Source of the DNA: a virus
IMG/VR virus record: IMGVR_UViG_3300046010_001393
Location: 1-20,762 of that record
DNA length: 20,762 bases
Direction: 5' to 3' (one strand)
Shown: positions 6,960 through 13,072 of the stretch, in pieces
Position numbering within the stretch: position 1 is the first letter of the stretch
How the letters are laid out: every line of letters starts with the position of its first letter
The notes under the pieces: model-generated
The model's database searches: none
What the model was told of the DNA's origin: nothing
What the model saw: the letters and a program-made list of their open reading frames with translations, nothing else
Position numbers and translations under genes: made by a program

Positions 6960-7355
6960 ATGGCATACGAAATCAGTAATTACAGCGTTAAGGTCACCCT
7001 CGTAGCGGCGGCAGACCTTTCCTCAAAGCAGTACACATTCGTTAAGTTGGATTCTGATGGAAAGGTTGCGGCCGCTTCAGGCGCAACAGATATTCCAATC
7101 GGAGTTCTTCAGAACGCACCAATCGCAGGACAAGAAGCAGAAGTGCTTGTTGTTGGCGGAACAAAGATTGTTGCTGGAGCCGCAATTGGCGAAGGCGCAC
7201 TTGTAGGTACAGGTGCAACAGGCAAGGCAGTCGCTCTTGTCGCTGGAACAGATACAACAAAGTATGTTGTAGGAACACTACTAACCGAATCTGCGGCAGA
7301 TGGAAACATCGTTACAGCAGTTATTAACTGTGCCAATCCAGGCAGAGCGGCATAA
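6960..7355 (+). CDS. Capsid decoration/stabilisation protein, DUF2190-like
   Basis: A 131-residue Ala/Gly/Val-rich beta protein encoded right before the major capsid protein. The pattern (SNYSVKVTLVAAADLSSKQYTFVKL, IPIGVLQNAPIAGQEAEVLVVGGTKIVAGAAI) matches the DUF2190 type of capsid cement proteins, which bind the outside of HK97-fold shells. It has no cysteine pair, signal peptide or membrane helix; a single Cys lies near the C-terminus. The start is two bases after the scaffold stop, with only a weak purine stretch upstream. Family assignment is from pattern resemblance. Confidence 0.7.
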   Translation: MAYEISNYSVKVTLVAAADLSSKQYTFVKLDSDGKVAAASGATDIPIGVLQNAPIAGQEAEVLVVGGTKIVAGAAIGEGALVGTGATGKAVALVAGTDTTKYVVGTLLTESAADGNIVTAVINCANPGRAA

Positions 7356-7370
7356 GGGGGATAACTAACA

Positions 7371-8348
7371 ATGCCACAGCCAAATATCAATAGCGTTCAC
7401 ATTGATGCTATTCTCACAAACATCTCGGTTGCTTATTTACAGAACCAAGATAACTTCATTGCAGACAAGGTATTCCCAGTTATTCCTGTGGATAAGAAGT
7501 CTGACAAATACTTCACCTACACCAAGAACGATTGGTTCCGTGACGAGGCTCAGCGCCGCGCACCTGGAACTGAATCTGCTGGTGGCGGATACAACCTTTC
7601 AACTGGAACATACTCAGCAGATGTCTGGGCGTTCCACAAGGATGTAGATGACCAGACACTTGCTAACGCAGACTCACCTTTGAACCCTCTCCGTGAGGCG
7701 ACAGAGTTCGTTACTCGCCGTTTGATGCTTCGCCGCGAACTTCAGTTCGTAAGCGACTTTTTCACAACTGGCGTATGGGCTGACGATGTAACAGGTGTTG
7801 CTGGCGCTCCATCATCAGGCGAGACAAAGCATTGGTCAGATTACGCATCATCAGACCCAATCGCTGACATCGAGTCAGGTAAGGCTGAGATTCTTGGTAA
7901 TACAGGAATGGAAGCAAACACACTCGTTCTCGGATACGATGTATTCAAGGCTCTTAAGAATCACCCAGACCTTGTAGACCGTATCAAGTACACATCTTCA
8001 CAGACAATCACAACCGATATGCTCGCGGCAATGTTCGACATTCCACGCGTTATGGTTGCAAAGGCTGTTAAGGCAACAAACAACGAAGGCGCATCAGAGG
8101 CTTACGGCTTTGCATTTGGCAAGGGCGCACTCCTTACCCATGTTGCTCCAAACCCAGGACTTCTAACACCATCAGCGGGTTACACATTCGCTTGGACAGG
8201 TGTTTCAGGTGGTCTCGGACAGACTGTTGGAACTTCACAGTTCCGCATGGAGTCAATCAAGTCAGACCGCATTGAAGCGGAAATGGCATTTGATAACAAG
8301 GTAATCGGAGCAGACCTCGGTTACTTCTGGAACACAATCGTTGCATAA
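7371..8348 (+). CDS. Major capsid protein
   Basis: A 325-residue protein with the layout of a phage major head protein: an N-terminal arm (INSVHIDAILTNISVAYLQNQDNFIADKVFPVIPVDKKSDKY), a charged loop (NDWFRDEAQRRAPG), and a helix like the HK97-fold spine helix (PLREATEFVTRRLMLRRELQFVSDFF), then repeated beta segments and a C-terminal domain ending ADLGYFWNTIVA. No long N-terminal delta domain is present, so scaffold function probably lies in the separate upstream protein. A GGGGG-containing SD (around 7354-7360) precedes the ATG. A strong intrinsic terminator follows. Fold class is inferred from motif pattern and position. Confidence 0.88.
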   Translation: MPQPNINSVHIDAILTNISVAYLQNQDNFIADKVFPVIPVDKKSDKYFTYTKNDWFRDEAQRRAPGTESAGGGYNLSTGTYSADVWAFHKDVDDQTLANADSPLNPLREATEFVTRRLMLRRELQFVSDFFTTGVWADDVTGVAGAPSSGETKHWSDYASSDPIADIESGKAEILGNTGMEANTLVLGYDVFKALKNHPDLVDRIKYTSSQTITTDMLAAMFDIPRVMVAKAVKATNNEGASEAYGFAFGKGALLTHVAPNPGLLTPSAGYTFAWTGVSGGLGQTVGTSQFRMESIKSDRIEAEMAFDNKVIGADLGYFWNTIVA

Positions 8349-8360
8349 TTAAGTTGAGTG

Positions 8361-8397
8361 AAGGGGAGGGTCTGAAAAGGCTCTCCCCTTCTTTCTT
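8361..8397 (+). terminator. Intrinsic terminator after major capsid gene
   Basis: AAGGGGAGGG (8361-8370) pairs with CTCTCCCCTT (8381-8390): ten base pairs including one G-U, a ten-base loop, then CTTTCTT. It ends the capsid transcript or lowers expression of the downstream cassette. Confidence 0.88.
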
Positions 8398-8427
8398 AAT
8401 AAATCAAATTTTAGAAAAGGAAAACAA

Positions 8428-8772
8428 ATGCCTCAAGTAAATCGTATTTCTCGCGGTGAAGTTTCAGTTGGTGCTATTCAAGGCTCAACTGGCGATATGG
8501 TGTACGGACTAGATTTTGGTACAGCATCTTGCGACCCAGCATCAATCGCCGCAACAACTCGCGGTTCAGTTACTTTCACTCTTACAGGTGCTAAGACAAC
8601 TGACATCATTATCGTAAATCCTCCTGCTGGTCTAAACGATGATTTGATTTTCTGTGGAGCGGCTATCTCAGCGGCGAACACAGTTTCAATCTATCTTTAC
8701 AACCCAACAGGTTCAGCAATCAACGACACAGCAACCACATGGTCTTATGTGTGGATTGATATGACTGCGTAA
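8428..8772 (+). CDS. Small beta-rich virion protein (hypothetical)
   Basis: A 114-residue protein starting behind AAAAGGAAAAC and directly after the capsid terminator. The sequence alternates Thr/Ser strands and hydrophobics (GSVTFTLTGAKTTDIIIVNPP, NTVSIYLYNPTGSAIND), like a beta-sandwich of the kind found in phage decoration and spike proteins. It resembles in pattern the 119-residue protein at 11701. There is no catalytic motif, signal peptide or membrane helix. Its stop overlaps the next start (TAATG). Virion location is inferred from the context. Confidence 0.68.
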   Translation: MPQVNRISRGEVSVGAIQGSTGDMVYGLDFGTASCDPASIAATTRGSVTFTLTGAKTTDIIIVNPPAGLNDDLIFCGAAISAANTVSIYLYNPTGSAINDTATTWSYVWIDMTA

Positions 8773-8993
8773 TGAAAGCAGAAATTCTTAAGAATATGGT
8801 GGTTGATGGTCGCCTGTTGAAGTCTGGAGACATTATTGATGTCAAGGGATGGAAACACGCAAAGGCTCTAAATCGCAGTCGCTATATCAGAATTATCGAA
8901 GAAACAGCAAAGCCAAAGGTAGAGCCAAAAGCCGAGCCAGAGGTTGAAGCAGTTGAAAAACCAAAGGCGAAGAAAGAAGTCGCCCCTAAGTAA
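8772..8993 (+). CDS. Small protein with basic-acidic Lys/Pro/Glu tail
   Basis: This 73-residue protein has a compact N-terminal part of about 45 residues (MVVDGRLLKSGDIIDVKGWKHAKALNRSRYIRII), which looks like a small beta hairpin plus helix, followed by a low-complexity tail of K-P-x-V/A-E repeats. The start overlaps the preceding stop, so the two genes are translationally coupled. The layout resembles short head-completion or neck-adjacent proteins with a disordered tail, but I cannot name a family. An intrinsic terminator follows at once. Confidence 0.65.
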   Translation: MKAEILKNMVVDGRLLKSGDIIDVKGWKHAKALNRSRYIRIIEETAKPKVEPKAEPEVEAVEKPKAKKEVAPK

Positions 8994-8995
8994 TC

Positions 8996-9034
8996 GAGAG
9001 GGGTGGCTCAGTCAAATGGGTCACCCCCTTTCTT
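8996..9034 (+). terminator. Probable intrinsic terminator
   Basis: GGGGTG (9000-9005) pairs with CACCCC (9022-9027) around a 16-base loop and is followed by CTTTCTT (9028-9034), the same tail as the previous terminator. The SD of the next gene (AAAGGAG) follows within a few bases. The stem is shorter than the first terminator, so read-through is likely. Confidence 0.68.
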
Positions 9035-9045
9035 AAAGGAGAATC

Positions 9046-9318
9046 ATGGCAATCTCTCACCAACGAGTATCAGTTGGAACTACAGCAACACAGATTTCAT
9101 CTAACTATGCTGGCAAAGATGGTCAGACTGTCTCAGTTCAGAATCCCGCAGGTGGCACTACCGTCTACCTAGGTGGAGAAGGCGTGACCACAACCGCCTA
9201 TGGATTTGAACTAGCCGCTGGAATCACCTTCTCAGTTGAAATGCAAGATGGTGAAAAACTTTACGGCGTGGTTGCTTCATCAACACAGACAGTTAATGTA
9301 ATTCGTCAAGGCGCTTAA
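9046..9318 (+). CDS. Small beta virion protein, hypothetical
   Basis: A 90-residue beta-rich protein (HQRVSVGTTATQISSN, GQTVSVQNPAGGTTVYLGGEGVTTTAYGFEL, GEKLYGVVASSTQTVNVIRQGA) behind AAAGGAG. This pattern recurs in many phage structural cassettes as an unnamed small protein, probably a jelly-roll or decoration-like domain, though its position on the virion is not known to me. No catalytic or membrane features are present. It is the first gene after the second terminator and leads a run of fibre-like genes separated by a few bases. Confidence 0.65.
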   Translation: MAISHQRVSVGTTATQISSNYAGKDGQTVSVQNPAGGTTVYLGGEGVTTTAYGFELAAGITFSVEMQDGEKLYGVVASSTQTVNVIRQGA

Positions 9319-9320
9319 TC

Positions 9321-9866
9321 ATGGCACTACCAGCATCCCTTTCAACCGTAACGGTGGCTGGTACCTATGTAGATTTATTGGGTAATCCAGTTCGAGGTTC
9401 AATCACTTTTGAGCCTCAGACCATCCTGAAGGAAAAGACTCTCAATGTCCACATCATGCCAGTTCATATCGTTAAGACATTAGATGCAACAGGCTCTTTC
9501 TCGATTACCCTACCCGTCACCTCTGATACAGATGTGACCCCACAACCTTTTGTTTACACCATAGTTGAAAACTTTACCTCTGGTCGTACATTTCAGATTG
9601 CGCTACCTCTTTCAGTTGCAGGTACTACACAGAACCTTGCTGACCTGCTTACAGCCCTTTCTGAGTCCGATGCGGCTTCTTACATTACTACCGACCAGTA
9701 TCAAGGTCTATTAACCCGCTACAACGATGCAAGCGGTATTAGAGAGATTGTTGTCAATGCCTCAGATTATGAAGGCAACGCCTTGGCTTACGCAACAGCC
9801 GCTTCAAAAGCGGCTAGTTCAGTAGCAAATTTCACTACTAATCAGTTAATGATGATGGGAGTATAA
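9321..9866 (+). CDS. Fibre-like protein A (beta domain plus Ala/Ser stalk)
   Basis: A 181-residue protein: an N-terminal beta domain of about 110 residues (STVTVAGTYVDLLGNPVRGSITFEP, TGSFSITLPVTSDTDV, FVYTIVENF), an Ala/Ser stalk (YATAASKAASSVA), then a hydrophobic end NQLMMMGV. The beta domain is clearly related to that of the 225-residue protein at 10065, pointing to gene duplication. Such domains look like the Ig- or transthyretin-like modules in phage fibres. It starts two bases after the preceding stop without a strong SD. Head or tail attachment is undecided. Confidence 0.7.
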   Translation: MALPASLSTVTVAGTYVDLLGNPVRGSITFEPQTILKEKTLNVHIMPVHIVKTLDATGSFSITLPVTSDTDVTPQPFVYTIVENFTSGRTFQIALPLSVAGTTQNLADLLTALSESDAASYITTDQYQGLLTRYNDASGIREIVVNASDYEGNALAYATAASKAASSVANFTTNQLMMMGV

Positions 9867-9867
9867 A

Positions 9868-10065
9868 GTGGCAGAGCCTTATGTACCGATAGCCGAATAC
9901 ACCGCTTCAAATACCCTTTTAACAGCCCTAGAAGGGGCTACAGATGCCTCTGAGACTAACGCTGATGCTTTGAGTGCGGCAACTGCCAGCGCCCTTGCAT
10001 CTAAGAATTCAGCCGAAACTGTTGAGCAGTCTAAGTTCGACTTATTATTCTTGGTAGGTGCGTAA
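9868..10065 (+). CDS. Short stalk-like protein (65 residues)
   Basis: Starts with GTG behind GGGAG and encodes a 65-residue protein made almost entirely of Ala/Ser/Thr/Asn-rich helix (NADALSAATASALASKNSAET), ending in KFDLLFLVGA. It looks like the isolated stalk and C-terminal end of the flanking paralogues without their beta domain. It lies between them, with the next start overlapping its stop (TAATG). It could be a fibre subunit that co-assembles with the neighbours, or a remnant of a duplicated gene; intact reading frame and SD favour a working gene. Confidence 0.62.
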   Translation: MAEPYVPIAEYTASNTLLTALEGATDASETNADALSAATASALASKNSAETVEQSKFDLLFLVGA

Positions 10066-10742
10066 TGGCTCTAGGTCCAAACCTAACTTCAGTTACCGTA
10101 ACTGGCTCCTATGTAGATTTTGAAGGCACACCAATTGAAGGTCAGATTCGCTTTAGTATTGGTGAGGTCTTGCGTAATGGTACAGATGACCAGATGGTTG
10201 CTCCATCTAGCGTGGTCGTGCCTTTGAGTTCAGGTTCATTCTCTGTATCGCTTCCAGCGACCAACGACCCAGATGTAGTGCCTAATCCTTTTATCTACAC
10301 AGTTGAAGAATCATTTCCCAATGGTCGTACCTACTCAATTAGCATCCCTTACACCACAGTTGGTTCTCTCGATTTAGCAGACATTAGCCCAGACCCATCG
10401 CTATCTGAAACATTCGTACAGGCAGTAGACCAAACTTCTTGGGATTCTCTTGAGTCCAATATTACTGCCCTTGATGCTTTGATTGACCAGTCTACGGATA
10501 CTTTCCCAGCATCAGGCGAATACTGGTATATCGGTTCTGCCTATGCTACATATACAGCGTTAGATACGGCTTTTGCAACCTACACCGCTCTCACCGCGGC
10601 TTCCTATAACATCTCGGGTGAGGACATTGGAACATTCGTAACTTCAGCGCAAGGTTACGCGGCTTCAGCATCATCAAGCGCAACAACAGCCTCAAATAAC
10701 TCGGCTGGTACTATTAGTCCATTATTACTCATCGGAGGATAA
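10065..10742 (+). CDS. Fibre-like protein B, paralogue of the protein at 9321
   Basis: A 225-residue protein whose first 110 residues match the 9321 product in order and pattern (TSVTVTGSYVDFEGTPIEGQIRF, SGSFSVSLPATNDPDV, FIYTVEESFPNGRTYSISIP). A longer middle follows, with ATYTAL repeats (about residues 165-180) and an Ala/Ser stalk (YAASASSSATTASNNSAG), then the end SPLLLIGG. The beta domain is probably a fibre base or capsid-binding part and the stalk a trimeric helix. The last codons (ATC GGA GGA TAA) also provide the SD for the next gene. Function is inferred from composition and context. Confidence 0.7.
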   Translation: MALGPNLTSVTVTGSYVDFEGTPIEGQIRFSIGEVLRNGTDDQMVAPSSVVVPLSSGSFSVSLPATNDPDVVPNPFIYTVEESFPNGRTYSISIPYTTVGSLDLADISPDPSLSETFVQAVDQTSWDSLESNITALDALIDQSTDTFPASGEYWYIGSAYATYTALDTAFATYTALTAASYNISGEDIGTFVTSAQGYAASASSSATTASNNSAGTISPLLLIGG

Positions 10743-10746
10743 CCGC

Positions 10747-11076
10747 ATGGCAACTACTTACAAGGTTCTTGGGCAATCAAACCCATCAGCCACAACTGCC
10801 ACAACTCTTTACACCTGCCCTGCATCTACACAGACGGTTATCTCAACCATCACCATCTGTAATCAGGCTGGCACAAGTGGCACATATCGAATTGCAGTAC
10901 GCCCAAATGGAGCGACTTTAGCGACTGAACACTATGTTGTTTACGATGCAACAATCCAAGCCAATACAACCACGGCTTACACCCTAGGTATCACTATTGA
11001 TGCTTCAGATGTAGTAACTGTCTACGCATCATCAACAAGTTTCTCATTCAATGCGTTCGGAAGCGAGATAGCATAA
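10747..11076 (+). CDS. Small beta virion protein (109 residues)
   Basis: A Thr/Ala-rich beta protein (KVLGQSNPSATTATTLYTCPAST, TISTITICN-like strand, TYRIAVRPNG, LGITIDASDVVTVYASS) with two cysteines. This pattern is frequent in phage structural modules as a small protein of unknown role, next to fibre genes. GGAGGA at the end of the preceding gene serves as SD. No enzyme motif, signal peptide or membrane helix is visible. It is one base from the following gene, so it belongs to the same cassette. Confidence 0.65.
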   Translation: MATTYKVLGQSNPSATTATTLYTCPASTQTVISTITICNQAGTSGTYRIAVRPNGATLATEHYVVYDATIQANTTTAYTLGITIDASDVVTVYASSTSFSFNAFGSEIA

Positions 11077-11077
11077 T

Positions 11078-11689
11078 ATGGCAATCACCACTAATGGTGG
11101 CGCTGGAGTCACCGCAGATGCAGTTGCAACACTTAGCAATAAGACACTTGAACAGCCAGTAATCAATAACGCGACTTTCACGGGCGCTCAGGCTGGTCTT
11201 GAAATTAAGTTTGGTAATAACATTGTTCTTGAAGGAACAACTGATAACGCTTTTGAGATGACTCTCTCAGGTGGAGACCCAACCGCTGACCGTACTGTAA
11301 CTCTCCCAGATGTCACAGGTACAGTTATCACTACAGGAAACATTAGTGATTTAACATTTACTTCAAGCATTATTTTTGAAGGTGCTACCGCTGATGCTTT
11401 TGAAACAACTCTTGCGGTAACAGACCCAACAGCAGACCGCACAATCACATTCCCAGATTCAACAGGCACAGTTGCTCTGACTTCAGGAGTTATCAATAAC
11501 TCTTTAACAACAACAACAGGCGACACAATTTACGCATCAAGCGCAAATACACCTGCTCGTCTCGCTATTGGTACAGCAGGACAAACATTAACTGTATCGG
11601 CTGGCGGAGTTCCTGAATGGGCAACTCCAGCGGCAGGTACAACCGCCAACGACCAAGCCTTCGCCTTTGCGGTGCAGGTATTCGCATAA
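11078..11689 (+). CDS. Tail/head fibre-like protein with tandem 40-residue modules
   Basis: A 203-residue protein. The N-terminus (NGGAGVTADAVATLSNKTLEQPVINNATFTG) is typical of phage fibre proteins. Two modules follow (about residues 49-88 and 98-137), each ending with D-P-T-A-D-R-T-[VI]-T-[LF]-P-D-x-[ST]-G-T-V. A third copy lies in the 16085 gene. The C-terminal part (ARLAIGTAGQTLTVSAGGVPEWATPAAG) is also typical of fibre tips and would be a trimeric beta region. No chaperone or lyase domain is seen. Whether it is attached to head or tail is unknown. Confidence 0.75.
   Translation: MAITTNGGAGVTADAVATLSNKTLEQPVINNATFTGAQAGLEIKFGNNIVLEGTTDNAFEMTLSGGDPTADRTVTLPDVTGTVITTGNISDLTFTSSIIFEGATADAFETTLAVTDPTADRTITFPDSTGTVALTSGVINNSLTTTTGDTIYASSANTPARLAIGTAGQTLTVSAGGVPEWATPAAGTTANDQAFAFAVQVFA
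11222..11341 (+). repeat. Fibre module, copy 1
   Basis: Forty residues beginning IVLEGTTDNAFEMTL with PTADRTVTLPDVTGTV near the end; related to copies at 11369 and 16250. Confidence 0.85.
11369..11488 (+). repeat. Fibre module, copy 2
   Basis: Forty residues beginning IIFEGATADAFETTL with PTADRTITFPDSTGTV near the end. It is closer to the 16250 copy at its start (IIFEG) than copy 1 is. Confidence 0.88.
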
Positions 11690-11700
11690 GGAGAAAATAA

Positions 11701-12060
11701 ATGGCAACAACAGTATCGCGTATCCCACTATCAGGTTCTACTCATGGTCGTGGAGTTAAGGTTGCGGCGACATCAAGCGCTGGAACAACAATTCACACAG
11801 CAACATCTTCAACTACTGACTGTGATGTTGTCACAATTTATGCTTACAACTCATCAGGCTCAGCAGTAAACCTAACCCTTCAATGGGGCGGTACTACTTC
11901 AGTTGATGACGACATTAAGTTGTCAATCCCTGCAACATCAGGTCTAACCCTTGTTGCTCCAGACCTAGTTCTTCGTAACTCATTAGTTATCAAGGCATAC
12001 GCTGGAACAGCAGATGTTGTAACAATCCATGGATTTGCTAACCGCGTAACTACTGCCTGA
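11701..12060 (+). CDS. Small beta virion protein (119 residues)
   Basis: Behind AAGGAGAAAAT. Beta-rich: TIHTATSSTTDCDVVTIYAYN, SAVNLTLQWGGTTSVDDDI, LVIKAYAGTADVVTIHGFANRV. The strand-rich pattern with SGSAVN resembles SGSAIN in the 114-residue product of 8428, so the two may share a fold. Such proteins occur in phage fibre cassettes with no known role; decoration or a fibre-associated domain is plausible. No catalytic or membrane features were seen. Confidence 0.65.
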   Translation: MATTVSRIPLSGSTHGRGVKVAATSSAGTTIHTATSSTTDCDVVTIYAYNSSGSAVNLTLQWGGTTSVDDDIKLSIPATSGLTLVAPDLVLRNSLVIKAYAGTADVVTIHGFANRVTTA

Positions 12061-12073
12061 TAGGAGTTAGTGC

Positions 12074-13072
12074 GTGTCACTAATAGGTCGTTTGTTAAAG
12101 GCTAACCCGTCAGCGCAAGTTTCAGATATGCTGACGGGGTATTTCGTCATTCCTTCTGCAAAAGGCGCGGCTACGGCACCCGTTTCGGGCAGAGGAATTT
12201 TTGCTGGTGGAAACACTAGCGGAACAGGCGCTCCTAATAGTCCTATTATTGATTATATTACTATCGAAACCCTTGGTAACGCTACAAGTTTTGGTCAGTT
12301 AGCAACTGGCAAAAGAGGTGGACCTAAAGGTGGTGGTTCATCAACTAGGGCAGTCATGGGTGGTGGATACGGTTCAAATTATTCAAGTGACATTGAATAT
12401 ATAACTATTGCTACTACTGGTAACGCTACAAGTTTTGGTAGTTTATCAACAGCAAGAGAAGGTCACGCGGGAGCAAGTAATTCAACAAGAGCCTTGATTG
12501 GCTCTGGTGGCGGTCCTAGTGGTGCTTTACTTAGTATGGAATATGTAACTATAGCCTCAACTGGTAATGGTACAAATTTTGGAGATACAACAGTAGGTCG
12601 TAGTGAATCCTCTGCTACTGCTTCACCAACAAGAGCCTTGGTTGCTGGAGGTTATACATCTGGTCCTAAACTAAGTAGTATTGATTATTACACTATTGAT
12701 AGCGCTAGTGCCGCCACAAATTTTGGAAATTTAACAGTAGCAAGGGCTAATGTTGGGTCTTGTTCAAACGGAATTAGAGGAGTGTTTGCTGGTGGCGATA
12801 ATGGAACAGCATACATAAATGTTATGGATTATGTAACCATCGCCTCAACTGGTAATGCAACTGACTTCGGTGATTTAACGGTAGGAAAATTTGGTACTTT
12901 GGCTACATCAGGTGGAAGTCGAGGAGTATTTGCTGGAGGTTATTCAACGACTCAAACTTCCACAATTGATTATGTTTCTATACCTACTACTGGCAACGGT
13001 ACAAATTTTGGTAATTTAACTGAACCTAGATATGGTGCTTTTGGTGGTTCCAGCGCACATGGAGGTCTGTAA
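12074..13072 (+). CDS. Propeller-like adhesin I, six repeats
   Basis: A 332-residue protein starting with GTG behind TAGGAG. A 35-residue N-terminal part (ANPSAQVSDMLTGYFVIPSAKG) is shared with the next protein. Then come six repeats of about 49 residues, each with a [ID]-[YF]-[VI]-[TS]-I-x-x-x-G-N-A-T-x-F-G-x-L strand, an R, a S-x-x-[ST]-R-[GA] turn and a G-G-x end. It finishes SSAHGGL. Six repeats of this length with a GG hairpin look like a Kelch-like six-bladed beta-propeller, which commonly binds carbohydrate or protein. I infer a virion adhesin. The last codons contain the SD for the next gene. Confidence 0.75.
   Translation: MSLIGRLLKANPSAQVSDMLTGYFVIPSAKGAATAPVSGRGIFAGGNTSGTGAPNSPIIDYITIETLGNATSFGQLATGKRGGPKGGGSSTRAVMGGGYGSNYSSDIEYITIATTGNATSFGSLSTAREGHAGASNSTRALIGSGGGPSGALLSMEYVTIASTGNGTNFGDTTVGRSESSATASPTRALVAGGYTSGPKLSSIDYYTIDSASAATNFGNLTVARANVGSCSNGIRGVFAGGDNGTAYINVMDYVTIASTGNATDFGDLTVGKFGTLATSGGSRGVFAGGYSTTQTSTIDYVSIPTTGNGTNFGNLTEPRYGAFGGSSAHGGL
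12191..13069 (+). repeat. Six-repeat propeller-like module 1
   Basis: Six in-frame repeats, average about 49 residues, ending HGGL. Repeat cores: TIETLGNATSFGQL, TIATTGNATSFGSL, TIASTGNGTNFGDT, TIDSASAATNFGNL, TIASTGNATDFGDL and SIPTTGNGTNFGNL. Confidence 0.85.

Noticed and set aside
7042-7390. Long reverse-strand frames opposite the decoration protein gene
   Set aside because: Low-complexity products (Leu/Arg/Gln-rich or Ala/Pro/Ser-rich), no SD, and they mirror a clear + strand gene with better codon pattern.
9868-10065. Pseudogene call for the short stalk-like protein
   Set aside because: The frame is intact with an SD, a GTG start and a coupled stop; nothing shows decay, so it is kept as a gene.
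11188-11526. Reverse-strand frame opposite the fibre-like gene
   Set aside because: Its Val/Ser/Arg repeats are the antisense image of the duplicated fibre modules.
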